The notes under the pieces were generated by a model, which saw only the letters and a list, made by a program, of their open reading frames with translations, ran no database searches and was not told where the DNA came from. DNA of 64,000 nucleotides from Xanthostigma xanthostigma (lineage: Eukaryota > Arthropoda > Insecta > Raphidioptera > Raphidiidae), in contig OY754464.1 in the NCBI GenBank assembly GCA_963575645.1, positions 1,240,001 through 1,304,000 on the forward strand, written 5' to 3'. Made by a program: the position numbers and the translations under genes. Numbering within the stretch: position 1 is the first letter of the stretch; each line of letters starts with the position of its first letter. Below are positions 32,491 through 43,933 of the stretch, in pieces.

Positions 32491-33045
32491 TAGTGTTTTG
32501 TTTCAAATGGGAATAAGCCATATATATGAACTGTAATAGATATGTATATAGCACAATTATTATGATCCAAACAGTACATGAAATAGTGAAACAAACGACT
32601 AAATTAACAGAATACCACAAACTGACAACGTGTAACTATTAATACTGTATGAATATTAATTTTCCATTTTCAGTATCAAACACAGTAAATAATATTTATA
32701 CCCGGCACCAGCGGCGGCGCGTGGACATTTTAAAAGCAGGGTCAACCGAAGGTACCTCTTAACATTAGCTGGGAGTGAGGGATATTAAAATTATGAATCA
32801 CATCCACGTTTATGATGTTTTAATTATTAACTTTTCTTCAAACACTGTTGGCAACACTGTAACACTAGTCACTACTGCCATAAGCCGTGGGTAAGACATA
32901 CGTACCGCCGAATCAAAGCCGTCAAAGGTGAATGAAGTTGATTCAGTAAACACTTCTATAGCATACGACGGTGATAGATGCTTATTTGTATTAATGTGCT
33001 GACAGTAAATGCAGCTCAAAGCCGATCTAAATAGCTCACTATAGA

Positions 33046-33680
33046 TAGATAGATAGATTTTATTTACACATAATAGTACAGATTGTACACGTGACGTCAA
33101 AAAACATTAAAAAATATAAAAATTCCAAGTAAATTATAGAATATTGCTTTTTTAAAATTGATAGTTAAAAAATTCATCAATGTTATTAAAACAGTTTACA
33201 GTTAAAAATGATTTCAATTTTTTTTTTAATTTTTCCATCTTTAAAATTTTGAAATCAAGAGGTATTTTATTATAAAGCTTAAGGGAAACATATGTAAAAT
33301 GTTTTTGTACGGTGGCTAATTTATGCAATGGTAATGTTAGCGAACTTTTATTTCTCGTTTCATAGTGATGAAAATCAGAATTTTTTTCCAAATCTTTTAT
33401 TTCTTTTTTAACATACACCAAGCAATGATATATATACGTAGCTGAAAGTGTCATTATTTTGTTGTTTACAAAAATAGGCCTACAGTGTTCACTTCTTTCT
33501 ACTCCTGCCAATACTCGAACCGCAGCTTTCTGTAAAATGAAAATTCTTTTAGCAGCAGGTACGCCTCCCCAAACTAGTATCCCATATTCCATGCATGAAT
33601 GGAATAAAGAATTGTAGACAACGCGTGCTGCTTCATCATTGACCGAATTGTGGGTCAGGATGCGCAAGGTGTACACGGTG
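33046..33680 (-). mobile_element. 5'-truncated CR1/L2-like LINE with (TATC)n tail
   Basis: On the minus strand it ends AATAAAATCTATCTATCTAT, a polyadenylation-like signal directly followed by a tetranucleotide tail. This is the same type of end as at 47,985-48,042 on the plus strand. It sits within unit U. Confidence 0.75.
33152..33675 (-). CDS. LINE reverse transcriptase C-terminus, partial
   Basis: About 170 codons of the region after the reverse-transcriptase core. NSLFHSCMEYGILVWGG (the conserved Y...WG thumb-side block), IFILQKAAVRVLAG, then HYETRNKSSLTLP and LKLYNKIPLDFK correspond in order to IFWANS, VFLLQKKCIRIIAS, YSTRNKN and HNKVPAHIK of the LINE at 10.2 kb, so the two are related but clearly distinct. 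The catalytic core is missing by 5' truncation. Codons upstream of about 33,675 come from the flanking unit U, so the ATG at 33,763 is not the element's own. No stop interrupts the remnant. Confidence 0.8.
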
Positions 33681-33894
33681 GATATGTGACAATGACGTTT
33701 CATGTGCTGCTTCCGAGCACAGAACAAGTCTGAATGCAAGAAAGTCTCCCACACAAAACACACACGAGTTTTGTGGTGTGTGCCACTCGCTGTTAAACTT
33801 TTGCGTTGATTGTGTAACTATTACACCGTTGGCTAATATTAAATATTGGTTAAATAGGGAAAATATAATTCATTTTAAAATTTTGAAGTGCTGT

Positions 33895-33962
33895 TCTGTA
33901 GCGCCTTTGTAGACGAAATGTCAGGTAGAAATGGACCACGGCCTACAAGCCCGGAAACAAGA
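33895..33962 (+). repeat. dispersed repeat shared with 39,115-39,185
   Basis: CTTTGTAGACGAAATGTCAGG and ACGGCCTACAAGCCCGGAAA match CACTTGTAGACGAAACATCA and GCGGCTTACAAGCCCGGAAG. Each is a fragment of an unidentified repeat with a GACGAAAC motif. Confidence 0.55.
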
Positions 33963-34329
33963 TTTGAGTATAAATATGTTTTTTACAAAATGTTACCCTG
34001 TCGAGATAAACATATTATGATCATACGAAAGACTAGAGAAATAATAATAATTATTATTTTTTTTCAAAACATACTTCGGTACGTAGCGCATTTGCTTCTG
34101 GCATTTACATAATATTTTTCTGTTGACAATCACATTTCTCGAATCTACAAAAGCCAGATAAATATCTGCTATGTAAAAGGTATATAACATTTATAGTCCA
34201 TAGGGAAAATACACATAATATACGGAACAAGAAAGACAGGTATAGTCCCAGAGCCGATCGTCGGATTTCCTATGTTTCGAACACACTTAGTTTGTCTATA
34301 CTCTATATATGAAACAAACAGTAGACGTG

Positions 34330-34580
34330 GTAAAAGTCGTTACAATGTGATCACAGTGACGTGTTATTCCAGTTACACAAAAATCACAGTGAAAAATCAT
34401 CGTGACTTTCGATCCCGACCGAGCAAACACTCGGTCGGACGTTACGTCGGCTACTCGGTTGGAGCGACCGTCGTGATTACGGTGACATGGAACAACATGT
34501 TACTTTGGAACGTAGTTACCTCTTGTCAGATCACAGTGATATTTTTAGACGGCTGATCACAGTGATTTTTCATCGTGAAA
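34330..34580. repeat. cluster of imperfect palindromes with TCACAGTGA
   Basis: ATCACAGTGA-type motifs occur at about 34,350, 34,385, 34,528 and 34,555, with CGACCGAGCAAACACTCGGTCGG as a hairpin at about 34,417-34,440. The outer motifs are in inverse order, suggesting a small MITE. Confidence 0.5.
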
Positions 34581-34648
34581 TTATTTATTCTCCAACTCTA
34601 ACAAACAGAGAACGAGGGAACCGGAACCACAACAATTATTATTATTGG

Positions 34649-34728
34649 TAACGTAACGAAAAATGAAACGCCCATACTCGCCACTCAGTGCGTCGGTGAT
34701 AGGTCGAAGTAAGAGGAATAGCTTTACG
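34649..34728 (+). repeat. repeat shared, inverted, with 40,226-40,306
   Basis: AACGTAACGAAAAATGAAACG and ACTCGCCACTCAGTGCGTCGG have an inverse match at 40,240-40,306. This is an unknown dispersed repeat, directly before a family E copy here. Confidence 0.6.
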
Positions 34729-34750
34729 AAGCTGCTAGAAACACTGCTTG

Positions 34751-35125
34751 GAGTTCTGCTGGCCGGTAAGCTCGGTACGAAGCTGGAAATGACGTCACTT
34801 CGGGCTCGTCTGCTAGCTTTCAAAATAGGTTTTAAAATTAGAACAGAGGCTATTTTCCTTGCTAGGTATGAGCAAGAACCAATCAGGAAGCAGTATCTTG
34901 TCACGTGGACGACTTGAACAAACACTCACAAACACTATGCCATAGTGTGAGTTCTGTTCAGAGACAATAAACATGCACTTTTGTTACCGTTTTATCACTG
35001 CGCGCGCACCGAACAAGCTTGTAAAGACGTCTCGTGTGAAGCGAGTACATAACAGCAATTAAGAAAACCAGCGCTAGAAAACTAGTAGTGAAATCTATAA
35101 GCAAGGAACCTAGCGGAAACTCCAG
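34751..35125 (+). mobile_element. family E MITE, copy 4
   Basis: ACGAAGCTGGAAATGACGTC, GAGCAAGAACCAATCAGG, CACGTGGACGACTTGAAC, AGAGACAATAAACATGC and TGCGCGCGCACCGAAC are conserved. The 5' end is diverged (GGCCGGTAAGCTCGGTACG). It ends with degenerate CTAGCGG / ACTCCAGACGCG. Confidence 0.7.
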
Positions 35126-35499
35126 ACGCGTTTCAAATTTCGTTACGCTTTCAGCAAAGTGTCAATAGAGTGAGGTTACAGTCGCTTGTGTCGCTTGTTA
35201 TTTGTTTGCTCGTTTGCTCTAAAGACATGTTTGTCTGTGTATTCGATATACACAGGAAATCTTAGGGTGGGCTCTCGGTCTATATGCAACAAAATATCAT
35301 ATTATATACATACAAAAAATATGTGCGGTGTATTTCTAGGAAGAGAGAGTCTTTCACGCGTTATAACGAATGTCAGTCAGTGTCTAGATCCAAGGATAGC
35401 CGTCGCTGATGGTGGGCAGAGGGCATTAGTCTCCGTAATGTACAGGTTGAAGAACACGATGCTGGTTTTACCGTTAGAATCCTTACTGGATTTAGCTGC

Positions 35500-35645
35500 T
35501 AAAAAAATTGATTATTTTTAGCATTACAGATAAATTATGTTTGGGATTAAAAAAACACACATTTTTGAGATTAAAAAAAGATTATTTTCTAGGTTAAAAA
35601 TGGACTATTCTTCGGATTAAAAATTGATTATTTTTGGCATTAAAA
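35500..35645. repeat. degenerate AT-rich tandem repeat
   Basis: GATTATTTTT(A/G)G alternating with (G)GATTAAAAA, about five to six units of 25-30 bp. Confidence 0.6.
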
Positions 35646-35829
35646 AGAAAAAATTCGAGTCGCAGCGCCACACCTTGCCGACAATATAGTGTATTTGCTA
35701 ATACAGGCAGTGTGGTTTTATTATGTGAACTTAACTTTTTTGTTTTTGCACAAAATAAAAAATTTAACCCCTTAATACATCTCTTAAAATAATATTTTTT
35801 TCTTAATTTCAATATTACTATCAACTTAT

Positions 35830-36870
35830 CAAATTAAATTCATCCTTCACTAAGTAAATCCATATCAAGATTTATTTACTAACGTTAATGTGTTAATTAT
35901 ATACTTATTTTGTTAATATATTGTCTGAAAAATTGGTCCTGTCGAGCCGATTTTAATAAAATTTTGGCAGCACATTTCTATCTTTACTAATTGGTTAAAT
36001 TTTAATTTTGAAACGGTTCTGAGAATTTTTTTGGTATTTTTGAGCCCAAAAACATGTTTTTACCCCTAAAACCTACCCTTAAATTCCAATAGGTATGTGG
36101 TTCAAATTTCTTTAAAATCCTCCTTCAAAAGTTATTGCCCGCACATATATATAAATACATATTACATATAATATATAAACATACTTTTACAAAAATGGTG
36201 CCAAATTTCTTAAAGAAGACGTCGAGAAATTTTGGTCCGACACCTAAGTCCCGCTATCCGACCGATGCCAATAGTGTAAATTATAAACCATAGAAAGCTT
36301 ACTTACGTCGTTGCTATATGCTCAATGCGAAAGACCGGTCTATTCTACTTGTGAAGGGGTGAATACGTTTGAAACACACAAATTTTAAACATTAATATAA
36401 AATGCGCAAGGATCATAGCTTCCGTCATGTATCCACAAACCGACGCACCACTTTTTTTTCTATTTGTATTTTATTATCACCAGTGACCGAACACTCTGTA
36501 TGTTTATTATACTTGTAAATTCTGACAGACAAAAGGAAAGACGGCAAGACGAGCATAATTATTATTTTTTCACATTTCATTTACAGGAACTGAAAAGAAT
36601 TGTAGCTTTCGAGGGAGAATTTTTAAAACAATCTGCTGATTTATATAATATTCCTTCACGCAGAGCAGGTTTTACATATTTTACATACCACCATTCCTGA
36701 TCAGTATTCAACTATTCATACAAATTCTATTATGTAAAAAAGGCTATGTACTTGATTATATATTATTGTCTTCTTAAAACTTTTTTTCGATGAATTTATA
36801 AAAAAGAAACCTTAATTCTATTTCCCAAAAATTGGTTGTCGTATAATTTATAAGAGTACATATCTATACT
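35830..36870. other. no gene recognised
   Basis: AT-rich sequence with only short ORFs; nothing matched elsewhere in the window. Confidence 0.35.
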
Positions 36871-36873
36871 AAT

Positions 36874-37735
36874 ATTTCTTTGTTTGTTTGGTCCTAGATT
36901 GTGCATCTGTGGATGAAAGTAAAAATACTAATAACGCTATTAAAAAATAGGGGTTGGTGGTAGAACGGTGAAAATTTACGGTTATAAGTATTTTTTAGTG
37001 GCAAATCATAAAAAAATTAAAAAAAAAATTTTTGGCCAAAAAATAAAAAAAAATTCAGGAGAGGGCCACCCTTATCACCTAGGGGCATAAAAAATAGCCT
37101 ACGACCTATTCTCAGACTTACCAAGTATATATAAAAAATTTCATAAAAATCGATTTTTATATATTACGAATGGGGAAGGGAGGAACATGAGTACACACAT
37201 TCATATTAGTTTACCGAGATGAATGTTGTGTCTAAATTTGATCGGAGTTACCGTTCAAAATTTTTTGTCGATAAAAAGCAGTATATATACTTTTTTTAAC
37301 TAATAATTTTTTTTTAATTAATTAAATGAAATTAAAATAAGTTTTAATGTAAGCCTTAGAAGAAAGCAATGTAGAAAATAAAAAAATAATAAAAATGCAT
37401 TCGCCCAACGTAGGGCTCGAACCCACGACCTTGTGCTCTACCGATTGCGCTAGCCGGCGTTGTATTCTTACATCGCTAATATGAGTATACTTAGTTAGTG
37501 CATTTCACCTGAATAGAAGCTTATTTTTTAGATACATTTTGGAACATTTTTCATTACTGCTCCGCTCCTAATGGTCGTAGCCTGATTTTATATAGCCTAT
37601 AACCTTCCGCGATAAATGGACTATCCAACAAAAAAATTTTTTTTCAATTTGAACCAGTAGTTCCTGAGATTAGCGCGTTCAAACAAACAAACAAACTCTT
37701 AAGCTTTATATATTAGTATAGATATAGATTGTCAA
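36874..37735 (+). repeat. retroelement family R copy with internal tRNA-like insert
   Basis: Contains CGGAGTTACCGTTCAAAA, CTCCGCTCCTAATGGTCGTA, TAAATGGACTATCCAAC and ends GCTTTATATATTAGTATAGA, as in the copy at 25,449. The sequence at about 37,265-37,520 is not part of the other copies and holds a tRNA-Lys-like segment. Confidence 0.6.
37402..37459 (-). pseudogene. tRNA-Lys-like sequence lacking the anticodon arm
   Basis: On the minus strand GCCGGCTAGCGCAATCGG, TAGAGCACAAGGTCG, TGGGTTCGAGCCCTACG, TTGGGCG follows a standard animal tRNA-Lys closely in the acceptor, D and T arms. About 20 bases expected for the anticodon arm are missing. It cannot decode and is therefore a pseudogene or the head of a short SINE. 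T runs follow on the minus strand. A box and B box are both present. Confidence 0.7.
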
Positions 37736-37738
37736 ATG

Positions 37739-37814
37739 TCATTTTATTTAAAAATTGTTTTATCATCAGTTGGAAATCATTTTATTTAAAAATTGTTTTA
37801 TCATCAGTTGCAAA
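37739..37814. repeat. two-unit tandem duplication, 38 bp
   Basis: TCATTTTATTTAAAAATTGT, then TTTATCATCAGTTGGAAA occurs twice in tandem with one base change. This is a recent slippage or duplication just behind the family R tail. Confidence 0.85.
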
Positions 37815-37819
37815 TATTG

Positions 37820-38240
37820 TAACGAAAGCATAAATTATTTCAAACTTGAACAACCCCCTCACGAAACGGGATAGACGTTTATTTATAAATTAATTGGGGT
37901 ACCTGTAGAAAACTCCGTAACTCATGATAACACGATAAGTTTTAATAAAGTAACTCTGTAATCCTGCCAGGGGGCACATCCATAGTCATCCATCTGTCTG
38001 AAAACAACCTTTTATAAAATGAAATAATAACTGACTATCATTACCTAACGCTTTCCAATTAAAATGTAAAATATTCTTGTTAAAGCAATGCCTCCAAACA
38101 TCACTTTATACATATACCAAAAAGTTTGTATTTTCGAAGTTTTCTTTTCTAAAATATGTAGTCTAAGATCCCGACTAGACTCAACCTGCGCTCATCTGTT
38201 ATCTTAAAAGGGGGCCAACCGCGTATCTTTATCGATTTTA
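37820..38240. other. no feature recognised
   Basis: No supported gene or matched repeat. Confidence 0.35.
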
Positions 38241-38243
38241 CTT

Positions 38244-38862
38244 ATGGTCATATTCACCTACATAAGTATAGTTGTTTATTTGGTTCATTTATTTCATTCC
38301 TCCGAATAAAGAGCGATAATTCAATTCACCAAGCATAATTATGTTTACTCCAAGTATAAATCTATTTTGTGCAAATTTCCGGGTATAAATATTTATTCGC
38401 CTGAGAAAATAATAATGGCGGCCACATAGATCATAATACCTAACGGTTAGTTATTATGATCTATGTGGCGGCCATTATTATTTTATACTCCACGTTTATA
38501 TAGGTTAGGTCCTAACCTTTAAACGTGGAGTATTATATCTGCAGTTGCTCTTGTGAATTTATTTATGTGTTGTTTATTAACCTTTTGTAAAGTGTATAGT
38601 TAGTGGAAGTTTTGTGTGCAATTGGGTTAGGATAAAACATTATTATTTTATGAAACTTTGTTATTTGACGTTTACACTAACGTCATCGATCGGATTTTTG
38701 GTTGAACGACAAAATATTCAACAAAAATACCAAGGAATATAGTGCAGTGTGTATTTATTCTTCAACTAACTATTTTACTTGATAATTTGATTGGTAAATT
38801 GAAAGTAAATTTTATTGTAACGAATAAATTTGTTCCAAGATTAGTCATTTCTATCTTTAAGA
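38244..38862 (+). mobile_element. family B MITE, copy 4, with internal inverted duplication
   Basis: Begins ATGGTCATATTCACCTACAT and ends in TTCCAAGATTAGTCATTTCT without the last 50 bases. At 38,415-38,500 the block GGCGGCCACATAGATCATAA is followed by its own inverse (TTATGATCTATGTGGCGGCC), a local palindrome not present in other copies. Confidence 0.75.
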
Positions 38863-39114
38863 GCAACAAAATTATGTTTTTAAGTGCTCAATTTGTTGAA
38901 AACATAAATGACTATAGATAAAAAAAAATATAAAATCGTGCCATACAAAATCACTGAGTGGAACGACCAATCACAAATGAGCAAACTACGACCCTGCAGA
39001 GAACGCTAGCACGCTGAGCATAAAAGAAGGGGGAACAACAGTCGTTGACACACTTACCTTGTGAGCCGCCTAGAAGGACACTTCGCCCGCTTCCACATCG
39101 CCTTTGATAATGTC

Positions 39115-39185
39115 TACCGCACTTGTAGACGAAACATCAGGTAGAAACACCAATGGACCGCGGCTTACAAGCCCGGAAGCCAAGA
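39115..39185 (+). repeat. dispersed repeat shared with 33,895
   Basis: CACTTGTAGACGAAACATCA and GCGGCTTACAAGCCCGGAAG; see the copy at 33,895. Confidence 0.55.
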
Positions 39186-39377
39186 TGTTTTGAAACGACG
39201 TACTTGGATATTTCTATTCTATAGAATGGAAAATATTAATGATGAGGTTTATTGTATAGGCAAAAAAAGAGACAGTTTGCTTTTCACTTTGTATGAATAA
39301 GGAAGTATTTATTTACAGATTTCTATAGTACCTACATCGTCAGTCATATTCATTTACACAGCAATTAAATATAACTG

Positions 39378-39953
39378 ATGGCCATATTCACTGAACGTAA
39401 GTAGTTATTTATTCGAATCATTTGTTATATTCCTCCGAATAAATAGCGATAATTCAATTCACCAAGCATAATTATGTTTACTGCAGATATAAATCTATTC
39501 TGTCCAGATTTTCGGGTATAAATATTTATTCGCCTGAGAAAATAATAATGGCCGCCACATAGATCATAATGCCTAACCTATAAACGTGGAGTATTATATC
39601 TGCAGTTTGATCTCGTAAATGTATTTATGTGTTGTTTATTAACCTTTTGTGAAGTGTATAGTTGTAAAACATTAAAGTTAGTGAAAGTTTTGGGTTACGA
39701 TAATATACATTATTGTTTTAATGAAACTTTTTTTGACGTTTACACCAACGCCATCGGTCGGATTTTTTGGTGAACGTCACAATATTCAACAAAAAGAGCA
39801 AGGAGTATAGTGCAGTGTGTATTTATTCTTCAACTAACTATTTTACCTGATAATTTGGTTGGTGAAATGAAAGTAAATTTTATTGTAATGAATAAAATTG
39901 TTCCAAGATTAGTAATTTTTATTTTTAATATAGGGTTCGATGAATATGACCAT
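39378..39953 (+). mobile_element. family B MITE, copy 5
   Basis: ATGGCCATATTCACTGAACG to GGTTCGATGAATATGACCAT, with all internal blocks. Only about 500 bp separates it from copy 4, in the same orientation. Confidence 0.85.
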
Positions 39954-40225
39954 TAATATGTTTATTCGTAAGGAAGCATTAATATTATTATTAATACAAA
40001 TGTGGTTAGTAACTATGCGATGAGAACAAACTAAAACCAAAATTGCAAAAATATAACAAAAAGTTACCGTCAAAATAAATGTTTTTATCATACTTTTATT
40101 TAATGTGAAACTCGAAACACGTTCATCTTACTTTACTAGCGGTGCACAAATAGCAAGCCACTGTAGCCTCATTATATTGACACTTTGTTGAAAGCGTAAC
40201 GAAAATTGAAACAGGTCTATCTTAC

Positions 40226-40306
40226 TTCGTAAAGCCATTCCTCTTACTCCGACGCACTGAGTGGCGAGTATAAGCGTTTCATTTTTCGTTACGTTACCGT
40301 TTTATA
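40226..40306 (-). repeat. repeat shared, inverted, with 34,649-34,728
   Basis: CTCCGACGCACTGAGTGGCG and CGTTTCATTTTTCGTTACGTT; see that entry. Confidence 0.6.
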
Positions 40307-41159
40307 ACTTGCGAAATTGCACTATCATAGTATAAGAAGTTTCACTTCACTGAATACGTCTTAGCCTAACTAATTATCATATCGAAAAGTTTTTTTTTTA
40401 AGTCAGACTACTTTAAGCGTTGTAGGGAATATTGGCCTGGATGAAACGAAAAATGAAACGCTTCTCTTCGTCGACTTCAACCGTCAGTTGAAAGGAAAGA
40501 GTAGGAGAATCGTTTCTACCCTTTCTCTCTAGGCGTCATGCGCACTCTACACGCATGCGCAGTTCCTACTGTGCGTATACGTAGCATTTATCTATCCACG
40601 GTAACAAATTCTGAAATTATAAAATCGTCAACGAATGACGGTGGCTTTCTATTAAAACATCAGATGTGAAGAATTCTACCTAGCTAGTGCGAGAGAGAAA
40701 ATTCTAATGATACTATTGAACATGGTCGTAACTAGCTTTCTTGGGATCCTGAGCAAAACTTCATCACTGCAACCCCCCCTTCACTAAATTAAATAAAGCT
40801 ACTGTGTTGTTGGGTCAGTGGGACAAAAGTGGGGAGGGCGAAAGGCAGCTTACTATTATAGGACAGGTTCCCAAAAAGTGGTTGAAAGGTATACAGTTTT
40901 TTTTAATATAATGCAATTTTTTTCGATTTTTCTGGGGGCCCCCTTCCGCCTGGGCCCTGCCCCTGCCTAGCTTCGGTCCTGCTATTGATTATCGCAATAT
41001 ATAATCAATATTCTTTTAAAAAATGATTAATATACTTATGAAAACATTAAAGAAATCAATCCGCAATGCTAAGTATTTTTTATCGATTATATTATTAATA
41101 TCCCAAGATATGTATGTCAAAGATAATTTTTTTAAAACTACATTCAAAAACAAATCAAT

Positions 41160-41377
41160 TACAGTAGAGTCTCACTAATCCGGCACTATTAAAAACTAGG
41201 GGGTGCCGGATTATTGGATTGTAGAGAAAAATTCATAATACGTAAATAAAATAAATCATTTCATATGAAGATAACAGTGACATTTATTATTTAGGGGTGG
41301 GGAGGCGTGAGCGGAGGGTGCAGGATTATTGGACGTACCGGACTACTGAAGTGCCGGATTAGTGAGACTGTACTGTA
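41160..41377. mobile_element. pogo/Tigger-type MITE, 218 bp
   Basis: TACAGTAGAGTCTCACTAAT and CCGGCAC at the left mirror GTGCCGGATTAGTGAGACTG and TACTGTA at the right. The outermost TA is the expected target duplication. Internal GGTGCCGGATTATTGGA repeats the same motif. No transposase. Confidence 0.85.
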
Positions 41378-41399
41378 TCTTAAATGTTGCTTAAAAATT

Positions 41400-43050
41400 A
41401 TTGGAAACTCGATACGAATATAAACAGGCCGCGTACGAGAAGCCATGCTTCTTTTGTAGTGGCGATAAGGGCCTTCCACGAATTATTTTGGATGCATTTC
41501 CGATTCGTGCTATCATTAATTCGCGTGTGTTAATCGGGCTTTTGAATTAATTAAGTAAAATTTAAAAAATGTAATTGAACTTTGAAAGGCTGTTTCTTAT
41601 TTTTTGAGTTTTGATAAAAAAGTTACTTGAAATATTTGTTCGTCTATTTGATTTCTACACGCTGTTAAAAAAGAAGAATCAACTTAAAAACCTGTATTAG
41701 AATGTACTCTATTCCCTTCCCGACGCTATTAACTAGTCTAGATGATGATGATTATAGAACATTGATTATAGACGTTCGACAACTTAATTCAGAAACTTCA
41801 CAAGCAAAGCAAAGCTGTCTTAAAAAAAGTAGTATATTCTTAAATTGTGAAAAACTAATGCGTCATACATGATAAATTCTGAACAAAAATAACTTGCCTG
41901 AATTGTTACAATATATTGTAATTTCCTCGTTTTTAAAGACTTGTTTTCTTTATATTATTGAATCGTATTCGCTTTTTAAATGACATCAATGTAAGCAAAC
42001 GGAAATTAAAAAAAAGGAAATTGGTCGTTTTTACTGACATTCTTTATATCGGTATTTCCAATCGCTTTTTTCGAACACAACATAAAAAGGTAAATTATTT
42101 AATTGTACATTCTTAATCGAAATGAACCACTTTTAAATATAGATATTTTGATGTTTACAGACTAGATTATTATATAACCAATGTAATATAACACAATTGT
42201 AATGTGCGGAAAAAAATTTGAAAGTGGGGAGAGTGAGAACTGAAGCATTTACCCTATAAGTTATTTTATGTGACCGCCTTCAATATTATTAAAATCCATT
42301 ATTTACCGACGTATACACTACAATTTCTAACCATAAAAATACACCTTATTATTTTCGATATTAAATTGTTTGCAAATTTATAAATTCTTAATAGCAGGCC
42401 GCTTAATAAAAACGAAATTAACTTAAAAGTACAAAACTTCAATAGCATAGCTTATATATAATAATTAATAAACATGCTGTTCAAATATTTCTTTTCTCCC
42501 TCGCTATGGAAGTCTTTGTTTGTCCGACAGAAACATTTGACTGTATTTAATATTTCATACTGTTATGAAAAACAAGTTCAAACAAAAACAAAAGTAGTTC
42601 ACAATCCTATTAAACGATACCCGTTACCTCCACCACATTGTGAATTTTAATTAATTTCGATTTGACAATAAGTCATTCGAAAATGTTATCGGTTTACACT
42701 TTTGATTATTTACTTTCAATTTACTGAAATAATTCTTCAGAAAAGCAATTGAATTTTCGAATTTTTATGAAAATGTTTTGGTAAAAGAGGTGACAAAATA
42801 AATATCCACTTTAATGAAAATTAGGAACGCCGTGTCTAGAAAACAAATCAATTGTTTTCTCTCGGATATTTTATAACGACTATTTTCAAGCTGGAACGCA
42901 TGTACATACATTATTTTCAGTTTTGAACGAATTCAATTAAAAATAACTGCCTTATTGATGAAATGACGTGGAATAAAATCTAAATGATTTTTTTGCATTA
43001 TTTACTGATACAATAAATTTACAAAATATGTACTTAGAAAAATAACGATA
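41400..43050. other. long stretch without recognised genes
   Basis: About 1.65 kb of AT-rich sequence. There is no ORF of interest and no repeat matched within the window. Confidence 0.4.
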
Positions 43051-43051
43051 T

Positions 43052-43630
43052 AATAGTTATTGGCGTAACTAGTAGTCTAAGTCATTCATGGCGTGTCAGC
43101 GCGATGTTTTCAGCACTCGTCTCCGGTGCGCAGTATGCACTCGCTTCGCTCGTGCCTGCGCACCTACGACTCGTGTTGAAAACATCGCGCTGACAGGTCA
43201 TGACTTAGCCTACAAGTTGCGCCCATAATTTTATTCAACAATTGCGCGTTATTCATGTTTTAATTATAATGAGATGTTGTAAATATCTATTTATTTCTTT
43301 ATAAAAAAAACTGTCAATACTAACAGCACCAAACAGCACGATTCAATGTTTTGGTTTGAGGTTAGCCGGTTATGAATAAACTCCATGTCTAAAACATTCG
43401 GCCTCTCAATTTTAGCCTCAATGGGTAACAACGGAGTTGTTGTTACCTACTATTTCGTTACGACTCAGAAAATAGTTACGTTTATTTTCATTACTCCACA
43501 ATGGCCGAGCTAGTAGGAATCTTCATTGAGTTATGACAATTAATTGTCACCAGTCGGTAAATGGCTATTTAGGGTTCGGTTTTTAGGCATGATAAAACAT
43601 GAATAACGCGCATGAGTTGAATAAAACATA
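43052..43630. mobile_element. family F element, copy 2, with extra hairpin
   Basis: Almost base-identical to 8262-8738 from TAATAGTTATTGGCGTAACT to GTTGAATAAAA. It has about 100 bp more at about 43,093-43,192: CGCGATGTTTTCAGCACTCG mirrored by ACTCGTGTTGAAAACATCGCG. Copy 1 has the single CGCGCTGACAAGTC in its place. Confidence 0.8.
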
Positions 43631-43933
43631 TTATAATTATTTTAAATTCGTTTTGATTTTCAACTAATTTAATATATTATTATATTTGAAATATAAAATA
43701 CGATTTTCTGTAAATAATACATTCAGATTGAAGATTTATTTTTTAATTTTTGCTACTAAAAAGTTTATAAAATTATTCAATAATATTTAAATGAATTTTA
43801 GTGTATATCTGTTTCTAAATAAATAGAAAAGAACAAATATACATTTTGTAGCCTAAAGCCACCGCTTTTCGACCACTGGCTGTGTTGTATGTAACAAACA
43901 AATATATGAGTGCATGTCTTTACGCGCGGCTGA

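Larger units (their letters stand above)
32810..33763 (-). repeat. unit U copy 2, interrupted by a LINE
   Basis: The two arms at 32,812-33,040 and about 33,685-33,763 (inverse) match 16,541-16,745 and 14,816-14,915. Here the sequence corresponding to the junction broken by family E in copy 1 is continuous: GCAGCTCAAAGC, then ACAG and ATTAATGTGCTGACAG lie next to GATAGATGCTTATTTG. A short peptide frame across it is partly shared by both copies (ALSCI...), but I cannot assign a family. Confidence 0.6.

Noticed and set aside
34581..34925. Overlapping ORFs on both strands
   Set aside because: They lie across the start of a family E MITE and a dispersed repeat; similar peptides appear wherever family E occurs.
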